This document shows positions 15,001-30,000 of a stretch of 64,000 bases of DNA, piece after piece. A model generated the notes under the pieces. The model was not told the origin of the DNA. It worked only from the letters and a program-made list of their open reading frames with translations, and made no database searches. The stretch covers positions 118,611-182,610 of the forward strand of contig DCFT01000028.1 of assembly GCA_002319885.1 (NCBI GenBank). Reading direction: 5' to 3'. How positions within the stretch are numbered: position 1 is the stretch's first letter; each line of letters starts with the position of its first letter. Both the position numbers and the translations under genes were made by a program. The stretch is from Bacteroidales bacterium UBA1797. Its GTDB lineage: Bacteria > Bacteroidota > Bacteroidia > Bacteroidales > VadinHA17.

Positions 15001-18000
15001 GCCCGTTTGTTTTTGATCTTGTGTCAAGGATTTTCAGGAATAAAATTGATCCTTCAATTACTCTCACTGTTGAAAAAGTCAGAAAGAAAATGATCGCCGA
15101 TACACGAAGCATCATGGTGAATGATCTTGGTGCACGATCAGGATTGATGAAAACGAACATACAAAAAGTTGCTGAAATTGCAAAGCACTCTCCGGTGACG
15201 ATGAAATACGGCATCTTATTATCAAATATGGCGGCCGAATTTGGAAAGCCGCTAATAATTGAACTGGGTACCTCCTTAGGAATCAGTGCTATGTATATGG
15301 CCGCCTCATGCACAGATACAACAATATGTACAATAGACGCTTGTCAATCAATCTCAGAAATTGCACGACATAATATAATTGAAGCCGGACTTAAGAATAT
15401 TAATATTCTCAATGGTTCGTTTGATGATATACTGCCACGTTTAACCGACAGTGGAATTAAACCGGGAATGGTATTTATTGATGGAAACCACAGGAAAGAA
15501 CCTGTAATAAAATATTTCAACCATATAGCTGAATTTTCCGGTGATGGAACTGTAATTATTATTGATGATATAAATTATTCAAAAGAAATGGCGGAAGCGT
15601 GGAAAGAAATAAAACTTCATCCGAAGGTTACTGTTACTATCGATCTTTTCAGAATGGGAATCTTATTTTTCAGGGGTGGAATTAATCACAATAACTATGT
15701 AATCAGATATTAACAAAAATTAGGGCATTTAAATTTATTATTTGATATATTTAGTCTAATTTCGAATTTCAAATTTTTAAACATTATGGATAAAGTAATC
15801 GAGATTCACAACATTGTTAAGAATTACCAGGTAGGATCAGTGATTGTGGGGGCTTTAAGATCCGTTTCTATCGATATAGAAAAGAATGAGTACGTTGCTA
15901 TAATGGGCCCTTCCGGTTCCGGGAAATCCACACTGATGAATCTGCTTGGTTGCCTCGATACCCCCACCAGTGGCAGTTATATCCTCAATGGTACCGATGT
16001 AAGTAAAATGGAAGATGATTACCTTGCTGAAATAAGAAATAAAGAGATTGGATTTATATTTCAAACTTTTAATTTGCTTCCAAGATATTCTGCGCTTGAG
16101 AATGTTACCTTACCTTTAATATATGCCGGAGTGCCTAAATTGGAAAGAGAAAAGGTGGCGGTTGAAACTCTTGAACAGGTAGGTCTGGCAGACAGGATGA
16201 CACATAAGCCAAATGAACTTTCCGGAGGACAGCGCCAGCGTGTTGCTATAGCCAGGGCGCTTGTAAATAAGCCCTCAATAATCCTTGCTGATGAGCCTAC
16301 AGGGAACCTCGACAGCAAAACATCTCTTGATATCATGGGACTTCTTGATGCTATTCATAAAAAAGGGAATACAGTGATTGTTGTTACACATGAAGAGGAT
16401 ATTGCCAAACATGCAGCCAGGATAATCAGGCTGTTCGATGGGGAGATTGCACAGGATTACCGTAATGAACAGTATGTGAAATTATAAAGTTCCAATCTGA
16501 AATTATTTTGCTTCTAATTTTTCCTTTAACTGTAATATGAAGATCTATACCCTTACAGGTGATGATGGTACAACTTCATTGTCGGGAGGCAGAAGAGTAC
16601 CTAAACATTCTATTCGTGTTGAAGCTTATGGTTCTGTAGATGAGCTTATTGCATGGATTGGACTGTTGCGCGATCACAAGGAGAACAGAATCCGTAAGGA
16701 CCTGCTTGTTTACATACAGAATCAGCTGATGAGATGTGCTGCTGCACTCGCCTATGACAGTCAAAACCCAAAAAGCAAAGAAATCTTACCCGATGCTGAT
16801 TGCATTTCTGTAATTGAAAAAGAAATTGACATTATGGAGGAGAGTCTGACTCCATTGAATAACTTTATTCTTCCCGGCGGAAACATACTTGTATCATATT
16901 GTCATATAGCCCGCTGTGTATGTCGAAGGGCGGAAAGAGCTGTTTTAAGGTTAAACAATATCGAGCAATCACCTGAAATTGTGAATAAATTCCTCAACCG
17001 GCTTTCCGATTTTTTATTTGTTCTTTCAAGAAAAATAGCATTAGAGCTTGATATTGAAGAGATTAAGTGGGTTCTATGAATCGTTAAAAAACTTGAAATG
17101 TAGTATTGTTTTTTAAATAAAATAATATATATATTTGCAAACTTTGTTTAAAGCTTAACTTAATCAGGAAAATATGTACTGGACACTTGAATTAGCATCG
17201 AAACTTGAGGATGCTCCATGGCCTGCCACTAAGGATGAGCTGATTGATTTCGCCATTAGGTCAGGTGCCCCTATGGAAGTTATTGAGAACCTTCAGGAAA
17301 TTGAGGATGAAGGCGATATTTACGAAAGTATCGAAGATATCTGGCCTGATTATCCCAGTAAAGACGACTTCTTTTTTAATGAAGATGAATACTAAAAAGG
17401 AGGCTGATCCTATAAAAATCAGCCTCTTTTTCATTTATTGAATATATCATTCTTTTTTTTGGGCCTCAGATTGTCAAGCCATTTGTATCCTTCAAGTCTG
17501 TTTGAGCTAAGAGGTAAAGGCGGATCAATAAAGCCTTCGGGGTTATCATACTCATAGATCTCCGAAACTTTTCCTTTGTCAAATTTCATCTCAATGTTGG
17601 CACACTTGGATTGCTCCACACCTGCAACAGCATTACCATCGATAAGGTAAAATATAATTTCACCATTTCCCTTGATAATTATTCTGTACAATTCATTGTC
17701 TTTGAAATAACCGGTGAGCGATCGTCCTTTTATCTGATCAAATCTTGCGGTATCAACCTGTTGCGCGATGAAGGCATTATTATAAAGCTCCAACCGGTCA
17801 GTCTGCCGGTTCTTTGTAAAAACAGCCATTGAGTCTGACGTAAGTTGATCTTCTCCCGACCATAGCACCGGTTCTCTGTAAAGTCTTATAACCGAATCCT
17901 GAAAGGAATATGAAAGGGAATCGCATTTCGCCTGAAGATCTTTACTGAAGACACGGCAACCATAATAAGCTCTCATCAATCTGTGTCCCTTCCCAAGGGT

Positions 18001-21000
18001 ATCCAGCACCATAGCTGACTTAATGGTATCTCCGTGCAGAAAAAGAGAATCTTGTTTTGATATCTGAATAAATACTGCTCTGTCAGTTACAAAAAATTTT
18101 TCAGGTTGTTTATAGAACCAAGCGTAGTTGCCTTCAACAGCTATTTTGTTTACAGTGTCCTCAATGATAACATTTCTGTATGATTCACCATATCCGATAC
18201 TGTCGTTAAAATACAATGAATCACCATGAATGATTTGTTTGCGATTGTCTATCATGGCTTTCTTCCATACTGAGGTTATCTTATTTTTGGTATCATACCA
18301 ACCTCTCTCACAAAAAAGATATATGCTGTCGCCTTTTAATTCGGTTGGTCCATAGAAATAGGCAATTTCTGATATGGTGTTATAATCCATCGTATCAGCG
18401 GTCATTACGTAATCGGGGTTCACTATTTTTACACTATCCTTAAAATGGAAAAGGTTTTCCGATGCAGAATAAACGCCGATAATACTTGTAAGAGTATTTT
18501 TAGCATTTGTGATTTTGCCTCTTTCAGTATATTTGGCAATTCTGCTGTTAACATCGTAGTGTATAGAATCAGTATAAAGATGTGTTTCTTTGTCAATCAG
18601 TTCAACATTTGTTTTCACAAAAGCTAAACCTGTTTTCCCGTCATAGTAAAGGTAATCACCATAAAGATTAAGCGTATCACCCTGTTCTATATGTATTTTG
18701 CTGAATGCTATCACCTGGTTCTTATCCGGAAAAAAGTGTGCACTGTCGCACCACATTTTTATCTGATTATCCTGTAATCTGACATTTCCAAGAAGGTGGT
18801 GAACATCCTTTCCCGTCTGAGGGTCTTTTACTATATAACCTACATCAGCATTTTTAAGCTCAATTCTCTTCTTATTTGCTTGAGTGCCTGGTATATCCTG
18901 GTTTTGTGCTGCGGAAACAAAAAGAAGAATGATCGTCACATAAAGTAAATGCTTAACCGAAGGATTTTTGACCAGTCTGTTTAAGATTTTTATTTCAGCC
19001 ATCCGTCTTTTAAAAAGTCACATGATTTGAATTCATCGCTTATTTTTATATAAGTGACACCAATCTTGTTTTTTACCCATTTATCAAAAACTTCCGCCCT
19101 TTCCTTAACAAGTGCATTATCATACAGGCTCTGATAATCGTCTTTCAGATTTGCTGTATGCGCCGGAAGTACATTATCGAGTTTTACTATTCTGAAAACT
19201 TCATTGTTATTTTCATCAGTTGTCCTGAACGCATCAGATATCTCACCAACCTTCATATCCCTGATTTTGACATACATCTCCTGAGTTAACTCTTCAAGTG
19301 TAAACCAATTGACTCGCGAAGAAGGATTTGAATTCACTAATTTGCCTCCGTTTATCCTGCTGTCTTTGTGGGTTGAGTAACGAAGTGCTGCAGTTTCAAA
19401 TTTCAAACTGTCTTTTCGTATCAGGTTAGCCAGACTGTCGAGTTTTGCCATTGCTTTTGCTGCCTGTTCAGGTTTAACCTTCGGTCTGATAAGAATATGA
19501 CGTGTATTAACCATATCTCCTTTGCGATCAATGAGTTGAATAATATGGAATCCGTATTTTGATTCTACAATTTTAGAAACAGTATTTTTTGTCAGACTGA
19601 ACGCAGCATCGGCATAAGGCTTTTCAAGCTCACCACGAACCCTGTAGCCGATTTCACCACCTAATTTTGCACTTTCCGGATCTTCAGAGTACATAATAGC
19701 TTCTACATTGAAACTCTTACCGGCAAGGATCTGACCTCTTATATCAAGAAGCTTCTGGCGGGCCTCAGCTTTATTCTCTTCATTATCCGGAGGATCCAGC
19801 TGAATAATGCTGAGTTGATATTTTGCAGGAACAATAGGCAGGCTGTCTTTAGGGATTGAATTGTAATATTTTTTTAAAGCAAAAGGAGTAATTGTTATAT
19901 CCTTGGAAATCTTACTCTGAACTTCACCTACGACTTGCTGTTCAATAAGTTGCTTTTTTATATCCCTTCTGATTTCAAGCATGCTCTTTTTAAAATATGT
20001 AACCAGGGCTTCTTCACTTCCTGCAGTCCTGATTGCATCATTCATCCTCATATTCAGATCGCCTTCTACCTGGTCATCCGTAACGTTAATACTATCTATC
20101 CTGGCCTGATCCATGAAAAGCTTTGAAACAAGCATCTGTTGAAATACTCTGCATGTGAGCTGATCGATAGGAGTTTTATCTCCATTCCTTCTCACATCTG
20201 TAAGAGTATTCTCCAGATCAGAAAGATATATAACCTCATTTCCTACCACAGCTGCAATTGATTCAACAAGTATTTGAGAATTAGCAATAAATACACCTGG
20301 CAGAAACAAAAATATAAGCGTTAGACAGAACTTCAATTTTCTTTTATTCATTATATAATTTTATTTAAAAATTCATGTAGTAATTCGATGTTTAATAATT
20401 ATTTATAAATCTTGAAATTATCCTTTTTAAGAGCGTCATTATAAATTCCATTCTCGAGTGATTGAATAAATTCGAATCTTCTTGTATTCCATATAATCCT
20501 CTTTATATCATCCCTGACGTATTCATATGGCGACAATGAAGATCTTAATCTGTAATCACGTATGGATACAAGGTAGACCGATGTGGAATCGGTTGTTTCG
20601 AAAAATGTCGTTCTTTTAAGAAAATTCTCCTCATTTTCAATATTCTGCTGTAGTTCAACAGAAAGTCTGTACATGGGAACCCATTCTTCACTGAAGTCGT
20701 CAAATTTTTCAGCAAACTGATAACATAAGGCTTCCAGCTTCTGAAGATCATTATGATCATTTGAACGTGCCAGTTTCCTTATTAAGTTAAGATCAGGAGT
20801 CTCAATTGGTAATTTTATAAAAAGAGCTTTTACGATATTTGATGTGAGAACAAAACTGCTTTCGTTGGCCGCATAATAGTTTTCAAGTTCTCCATCAGTT
20901 ATTACTGTATCCAGTTTTTCCTGAATCATCTGACGCTGATACTGATAAATTAACAGGTTTGACCTTGTTTCCTCCAGTTGTTTCTCAATTTCCTTTTTAA

Positions 21001-24000
21001 GATCAGGAGTAATATTGTCTTCAGCTTTCTCCAGCAAGAGTTGTCTTCTGGCCCATTTATTAATATAATTCTGCGTCAGGGCAAGTGAATCAGAATCATT
21101 TATCCCATGGTGTATTATCGTTGGCATTTCGTCAGCATATAGAACAGTTTTACCAACCTGAGCAAGAGGGATTCTTTTGATGTGGTTATTGTTGTTTTTA
21201 CAACCGGCTAAAATCAAAAGACTAAATATTATGATTAATTGTTTATTCATTTTTCAATTTCTTCTTCACTTCATCGAGTATCAAATTATCAATCTTAACG
21301 GTATATTTTTTATTTAATTGTCCCACCCATTCATTCTCCAGGAAGTCCTGGTAACCAGTCATCACTTCGCTCTGAACCGCATCGAACTTCAAAGGAACAG
21401 GTTCAATAACTCTTTTTATAAGGACCATTGAAGGAAACCCATTATAACTGATAGAATGCCATCCTTCGCTCCATTCCATACCGTCTAGTTCAGTTTTGTC
21501 ACCTTTATACCAGGTTCCTTCTTTTATGAAAAGTAAGGTATCGTTTGTTGCATTGAATTTCGTGTTCAATTTATAATCAATATCCGCTTTCTGTGAATAT
21601 TTATTGACAGCAGATGATAAGAGTTTCTCTCCGTCGGGAGATTTCAGAGTGTATATTTTTGCATCAATGGCTCTTCGGGAAAGCCAGTTGTTTTTATTTT
21701 CTTCATAGTAACGATGAAGCCCCGAGGAATCATTACTTACCCTGTTCCAGACATTTTTACCCGATATTTCAAAAAGTATCATTCCATCATGGAATTCTTT
21801 CATAAGATACCGGAATTCAGGATATTTTTTTTCGAGCAGTGAATTTTCATAACTTAAGAGATGATCTGATACGCTGGCTTCTAATAACCGGTTAATAAAT
21901 AAGGTTGAATCTTTGGTAATAACAGACAATCCTTGCTTCTCAACATAATCAGCAAATTCATTTGTAGTAATATATTGATCTGCATATGAATACATTTTAC
22001 CTTCTGGGATTGCAGCCCGATCATATTTTTTTAAACCCTGGATAATAAGAGTATCGGTATGATCAATGAACCACTCAGAGGCTTCGCTGTTAATCTTTAA
22101 ATTATACTCTTTTTTTAACTTCTCGACAAATGATTTTTTGCTTATAGAGTTAAGATAAGACTGGTTGATTTTGCTTTGAAGGTATGAGCTTGATTCTTCA
22201 AAAGTACCTGGAGTTTTTTTGCCTAGTAGTTTAATAATATGCCAACCGTAGATCGTGCGAATGGGTTTTGTATACATACCGGTATCAGTGATTGCAAATG
22301 CGGCCTCAGAGAAATCGCTGATAATTTCGCCCGTTCCGAACCAGTCAAGTACTCCTCCTCTGGCCGCAGATTCTTTATGATCAGAATACTTTTTTGCAAG
22401 CTCACTGAAAGATGCCCCTTCCTGTAACATCGCATAAATATTGTTTATCTCATCTTCGGCATCCTTAGCCTTCTTTTCATCTGTTCCCGGTGGGACAGCC
22501 TTCATTATATGAGCAACCTTTATTTTACCTTTTGCCGGACGTTTGTCTGTTACTTTTATGATATGATATCCATATGGTGTTCGTACCGGCATCGAAATAG
22601 TGTTTTTCTTCAGAGCATAGGCAGCATCTTCAAATGGCATTATCATCTGGAACACTGAAAAATAGCCTAAATTTCCTCCGTTGATTTTAACTGATTTATC
22701 ATCTGAACTTCCCCTGGCTACACTTTCAAAAGATTCTCCCTTCAAAATTCTTTCTCTCAAAGAGATGGCTTTTTTCCATGCCTTAAGTGTATCTTCAGGT
22801 GTAGCATCCTGAGGCATTCCAATAAGAATATGCCAGGCATTTATTTCAATAAGTGAGCGTTGATAGGCTTTTTGCAGCAATATATCTTTTGTATGTGTAT
22901 CGGTGAGATAGCTTTGAGCCAGCTGGTTACGATACCCATTAAGTTCCTTTTTGAATGAGCTCGTAGTATCATAGCCTTCATGCAGACCATCGGCAACCTT
23001 AAGTTTGAAAACTACAAATTGTTTCAGATAATTGTCAACATCGGGAGTCTTTCCGGGCTCAACACTTTTTTTATACATCCTGATAAATTCCCCTGCCTGT
23101 ATCTTGTTCCCATCGACAGTTAAAAGTATTTTAGCATTCAGATCCTGTGCCTTGCTTATAACAGGGAAAAGAACAATCATAATTGTAAAAGAAAATGATC
23201 TGAAGTTCATCAGGATTTGTTGGTAATTGTTATTCAAATGATTTTCTGCTGTAATTAGGAGCCTCGCGGGTTATAGAAACATCATGAGGGTGGCTTTCAA
23301 TTATACCTGAATTGGTGATGCGTACAAATTTGCCGTCCTTTTTCAGAAGGGCAATATTCCTGGCTCCCAGATATCCCATCCCTGCTCTTAATCCACCGGT
23401 CATCTGGTAAATGACTTCTGCAAGTGTTCCTTTATAAGGTACCCTGGCTTCAATTCCTTCCGGGACCAGTTTTCTTATATCGTCTTCTATATCCTGAAAA
23501 TACCGGTCTTTTGAACCCTGCTGCATAGCTTCAATAGAACCCATTCCGCGGTAGGCTTTAAATTTTCTGCCATTATAAATGATTGTATCTCCCGGTGATT
23601 CTTCAACACCGGCAAAGAGAGACCCTGCCATTATAGAATCTGCACCTGCTGCAATAGCTTTTATAATATCACCCGAATACCTGATCCCCCCGTCAGCTAT
23701 TACCGGTACACCTGATCCTTCAATGGCCTTGGCTACATTATATATGGCAGAAAGCTGTGGGATACCTACTCCGGCAATTATCCTGGTGGTACAGATTGAT
23801 CCCGGACCGATGCCCACTTTAACAGCATCTGCACCTTCATCAACAAGCTTTATGGCTGCTTCGGCAGTACCTATATTTCCGGCAATAACATCTATGTCAG
23901 TATAATTCCTTTTAATTTCCTTTAGTATTCTTATTACATTGATTGAATGTGCATGAGCTGTATCTATGGCTATAGCATCAACACTTGCATTGATGAGGGC

Positions 24001-27000
24001 TTCAACCCTCTGCAGAGTATCTGCAGCAATACCAACAGCACCTGCTACTCTAAGCCTTCCTTTATCGTCCTTGCATGAATTGGGGCGGTCCTTGGTTTTT
24101 GTAATATCTTTATAGGTAATCAGACCAATAAGCTTACCCTCATCATCTACCATGGGAAGCTTTTCAATCTTATGTTTCTGCAGAATCCGGGCAGCTGCTT
24201 CAAGATTAGTCTGATGATTTGTGGTGATCAGGCTGGTAGTCATTACCTCTGTTATCTTGCGCGCCCTGTTGTTCTCAAACCTGAGATCCCTGTTAGTAAC
24301 AATACCTTTCAGAATGCCATCTCTGTCTATAACAGGGATACCTCCGATCTTGTATTCACTCATCAGGTTCATAGCTTCGCCTACAGTTGCATCGAGATTT
24401 ATTGTAATAGGATCAAAAATCATAACATTTTCAGCCCTTTTTACCCTCTTAACCTGGGCAGCTTGTCTATCGATGGACATGTTCTTGTGGATAACGCCGA
24501 TTCCACCCTCCCTTGCTATTGCAATTGCAAGCTCATCTTCTGTTACAGTATCCATTGCAGCTGAAACAACAGGCGTATTAATAAGAATATTTCTCGTGAA
24601 CATGGAGCTGAGTTCTACCTCCCTTGGAAGTACCTCAGAATATGCCGGAACCAGAAGGACATCATCAAATGTTAATCCTTCATACAGTATCTTATCTTTC
24701 AAAAATGACATCAGATGATATTTTAAGTTTAAGATGGCGCAAATTACGAAAAAAAAACAGATCTCGTAAATCCTTGCATCTTTTAATGTTATGAAATCCT
24801 TTAACCACTAAGCCCATGAATAAGTCGAAATGAACGCAAAGAAAATAATTTAAGTAGAGACGCCCAACTTGGGCGTCTCTACTACTTTGCGAACTTTGGA
24901 TTTATACCTTTGTGGACTTTGTGGTTAAAAGAAATTGTTAAAGATCAACCTTTAAGTAAAATTACATAACAGTTTGTACATTTGTATTAAGTGCAAAAAG
25001 GAATGAATATTGAACCATATATACAGATATTAACCAAGTTCTGGGGATATAGCTCCTTTAAACCGTTGCAGGAAGAGATAATAAGATCTGTTGCAGAAGG
25101 AAAGGACACTCTTGGTCTGATGCCAACAGGGGGAGGTAAGTCGATAACCTTCCAGGTACCTGCTCTTGTACACGATGGTATTTGTTTGGTTATTACTCCC
25201 TTAATTGCACTGATGAAAGATCAGGTAAATCGTCTTAATAGTTTGGAAATAAGAGCGATAGCAATACATTCTGGAATGTCCGGCGAAGAGGTGGATACTG
25301 CACTTGAAAATTGTATTTACGGTGATTATAAATTCATGTATATCTCCCCTGAAAGAATTTCGACACGGATATTCCAGGCGAAGGTAACCAGGCTTAACCT
25401 GTCTATGGTTGCGATTGATGAAGCACACTGTATATCACAATGGGGATATGATTTCAGACCCTCATATCTGAAGATAGCCTCACTCAGAGAGTATATTCCT
25501 GATAATATTCCATTTCTGGCACTTACCGCTTCAGCTACTCCACAAGTAATTGAAGATATAATGGTAAAACTGGCTTTCAGGGAGAAGAACGTTCTCAGGA
25601 CCAGTTTCGACAGGAAAAATATATCATACCTCGTGCGGAAAGTTGAAGATAAAGGCTCTTACCTTATTAAAACACTTCAAAAAACAAAAGGTAGTGGCAT
25701 TGTGTATGTAAGAAGCAGAAAGAGGTGCAAAGAAGTAGCCGAACTTCTGGTTGCAAACGGTATTAGTGCCGATTTTTATCATGCCGGGTTGACAGATGAG
25801 CTTCGTGACAAAAAACAAGCTTCATGGACAATTGGAGAAACCAGGATAATTGTCGCTACTAATGCATTCGGAATGGGCATCGACAAAGCTGAAGTGCGGT
25901 TTGTAATTCACTGGGATATGCCAGATTCCATTGAGAGTTATTTTCAGGAGAGTGGGAGGGCAGGCCGTGACGGAAAACCTTCTTTCGCTGTTCTATTATA
26001 TTCTCCTGCTGATAAAAAAAGGCTGAGAGATAGTATCAGGAAGAAATTTCCTGAAATAGAAAAGATAAAAGACACATACGAGGCATTATGTAATTATCTG
26101 CAGGTGCCTCTCGGCTCGGGGAAGGACATTGTATTCGATTTCAATATGTACGATTTTGTCTCAAAATACAGGTTGCCGGTAATAGAAACTTATAACAGTC
26201 TTCAATTTCTTCAGAGAGAGGGCTATATGGAATTCACTGAAGAGATAAACAATCCTTCGAGAGTACATTTCATTGTGGGCCGCGACGATCTTTATAAATT
26301 TCAGGTAGCGAACGAGTCTTTCGACGGGTTCATCAAACTTCTTCTAAGATCATATACAGGAATGTTCAGTGAATTTGTGCCGATCAATGAAGAAGCTCTT
26401 TCCCGCAAATCAGCAGCAACCCGTGACACTATTTACCAATACCTGGTGAAATTGTCGTCATTAAATATTATCCGTTATATTCCTGGCAAAAAGACTGCAC
26501 TAGTAATCTTTACTGAAGAGAGGCTGGTAAGGAAAGCCCTGATGATATCTCCTGATAATTATCTTCATGTTAAAGAAAAATATGAGATCCGCCTGGATAA
26601 AATGATCGAATATGCAGATTCTGATGGCCATTGCAGATCTGTATATCTTCTTGATTATTTTGGTGAAGAATCAGACCGGTGCGGAATATGCGATGTTTGT
26701 CGGGAAAGGAATGAACTCTCCCTGAGCAAGTATGAATTTGATATTATTCTTGAGGAAATAAAAAGTGTTCTGAGTGAAAATAATCCAGATGCGGAAGAAC
26801 TTGTGAAACTTGTTGATTACCCTGAAGACAGGGTTGTTAAAGTTATCCGATGGCTGCTCGACCATAATAAAATAGTCCCGGACGGTAGTCATAAGCTAAG
26901 CTGGAAGTCATAATCGCGTTTGAAACAAACTTAAGATAAAAAGGAGGAATCATTCGTTGACTCCTCCTTTTTTAATTTAACTCTTCAGTACTGCAATAAT

Positions 27001-30000
27001 GAAGATTATTATTTATGAAATCATTATTTATCTATTATTTCAACCACCATGGAACTTCGTTGATCCCATCATATCCTCCAAATTGATCATCAACTGCCTG
27101 TTTATAATTATCAGGGTTGGTTATCAGTTCTTCTGTCGGGTACTTCCATCGTTTTGGATATACTGTTTTACTATCAGGATCCATACTGGTAGCCGGATCT
27201 AATGGGAAGAGAGGATACCCTGTGCGAAGAAAATCCTGATAATTCAACTGAGATGTAAAGAAATCCAGAAGCCATTTTTGTATCCATATCTGGTGTAAAC
27301 GGTCCTCTTTGGTTCCGGCTGTTGCATAGGCGGCAGCGCCCGTAAAATAGTTATCAATATAATTTTGATCAATATTCATATTATGAACACCCGAAGCAGC
27401 AGATGGTAAGTTCATATAATACTGAAGCTGTGCCTTTACACCGTTCTCGTAGTACTCCTGAGCGTTCCCTGTAATCCAGCCTTCCTCTACAGCTTCAGCA
27501 AGAATGAAGCATTGCTCTGCATAGCTGTATATAAGCATAGGGTCGCCGGCCCTGAGTAATGTATAGCGTTTGTTTACCAATGAATACATGCCTGCCTGGT
27601 TATTCAGAGCGAGTTGAGTAGCAGATAATTCCGTAGGGGCACCTTCATAAGCATCAAAATCAGTTTCTGATTTGCCGGCGTCAATCTGGTACTGTGCAGG
27701 CTCTGCGAAATAGAACAATCTGCGATCCTGAAAATTTTTTAAAGCGTCAACCACCAGTTTAGAAACGCCAAGATATATCCTATCGCCTTCTCCGTTGTAA
27801 AAAGGATGAGATGCGTTTGGGTTGTCTGTATATACCAATTGAAAATTGTCGTCATTGCTGGTCATTAAATTATCAGCAGCCACGATTTCTGCAAAACGAG
27901 CTTTTTGTTCTGTAGTTGCTGTCTTGCTGATTGTCTGCAACACCTTTAATTGCATCGCATTACAAAGCTTACGCCATTTGGTAACATCTCCATTGTACAT
28001 GATATCACAATCGCCAAAATCTGTTCCTTCTGCAAATTTTTGCTCCGCAGCTTTAAGATCAGCCAGTACTTCAACGAAAACATCAGCCTGTTTATCATAT
28101 TTGGGTCGCGTTATGCCTTCTTCTGCCATTCCAGCCTCAGAATATGGGATATCGCCCATATTCAATGTCTCTGAAAAACCGGCAGAAGCCTTTAAATACA
28201 ATGCCAGTCCTTCAAAAGAGGATTGGGACACGGATCCCTGTGCAAATTCAACCATTCGTTTGGTATTAGTTAACTCCTGAAGACCACCAAAGTCACCATA
28301 TGGCCAGTAAGAATAATAATACTGGTAAGGATTAGGGTTTGTCTCAAGTCTGGCCACATGCTTACACCATAAGTTACCTGTGGAGAAATCAGTCGGATTA
28401 GGATTCCAGAATCTGTATGAATCTCTCAATACCTGAGTGGCTAACATTTCTGGTGAGACTGTAGTAGCTGAATTTGGGTCAGTATTTATTTTCTCAAAAT
28501 TACTGCATGAACTTGCAATTGTAAGAGAAATAATCACAAAATATATATACTTTATCTTTTTCATATTTATGTCTGATTAAGGTTGATTAAAATGTAACTT
28601 TAATATTACACCCAAGATATCTTACAGAAGGGTCAGAGAAATCTTCAACACCTCCGTCAGGGTCTGAATACTTAAAATCCTTTGCCCACAACAGAACATT
28701 TTGTCCTATAAAGCTTACTGATGCAGCCTTAGCTATTCCATGCAACAAATCACTCGGAATATTGTATGTTAAGGAAACCTCACGCAGTTTGAAAAAAGTC
28801 TTTGAGTAAGTATCAGCAGGACTTCCATTACCTCCCCATGCGCTACTGCTGTGCAAATCAATTATATATTGTTCATAAGTTGAATATATATCATTGGCTG
28901 CATAAGTACGGGTGTCGCTGGTGATTTTACCATAAGCATCATAAGTTGCCGTTCCTGATACTACTTTTACACCTTTTCCAAGAAAGTTTTCAGAACCTGG
29001 TGTTGCAACATCCAGAGCCCTCTCCGGGGTAACAGAATTAGGATGTCCCCCTGACTGCCACATATAACTTTCAGTTCTTGTGTTCATCAGTCCTCCGGCT
29101 ACACCATCAAAAGACAAAAACAAACTAAAAGCTTTGTATTTTATAGTAGTATGGAAACCCCAGACAAAATCCGGGTCGGTCCATCCAAAATTCGAATCAT
29201 ATTGACTGTACTGTAGTCTTCCTCCATCGAATATAAGTTCTCCTGTTGCCGGATCTTTTACTAAATCCCTGCTTACTAATGCATCAACACGATTTCCTAC
29301 TTTAACCCATGGATTTTTATCTGAATAAACAGGGTCCAGTTTTGTATAGTAAGTTGCATAAGTAGACAAGTTTACACCCAAATCGAGTTGCCAGTCATTA
29401 TTTTTAAGCGGAGTGCCATTGACTGTCAGTTCCCAGCCCCGACGAGATCTTTGTTCATTTGTATTAGTAACAGCACCGCTGTATCCTGAAGATGGCGACA
29501 GAGGTCCAGTTATGATCATGTCGTACATTCTTTTATCATAGTAGGAAAGATCGACCATTAATCGGTTTTTATATGCTACACCCTGAAATCCTACCTCAAA
29601 TGTATTTGCAGCTGATGGAGTAAGACCTGCAGGATACAGGGAAGAAGGAGCAGAAGCCCCGTTTAAAGTATTCCAGATACCACTGTTAATCGAATAAACA
29701 CTTCTGACATCATATATTCCCGGAGGTGTTTTTGATACTGTCCAGGAACTTCTGAGCTTCAATAAATCAAGCCAGTTTTTTGTTCCCGGCATAAGTTCAG
29801 AAATCACAAAACTCGATGCAATAGAAGGATAAAAGTAAGATTTGGTATCAGTTGGCAAAGTTGAACTCCAGTCATTACGTCCAGTTGCCTCAAGATATAT
29901 CAGTTTATTCCATGAAACAGAGAAACGGCCATACAAAGAATTTACCATCTGGCCAAGTGTACTTTGACCTACATAAGCCGGATCTACAGATGCTGCAAGT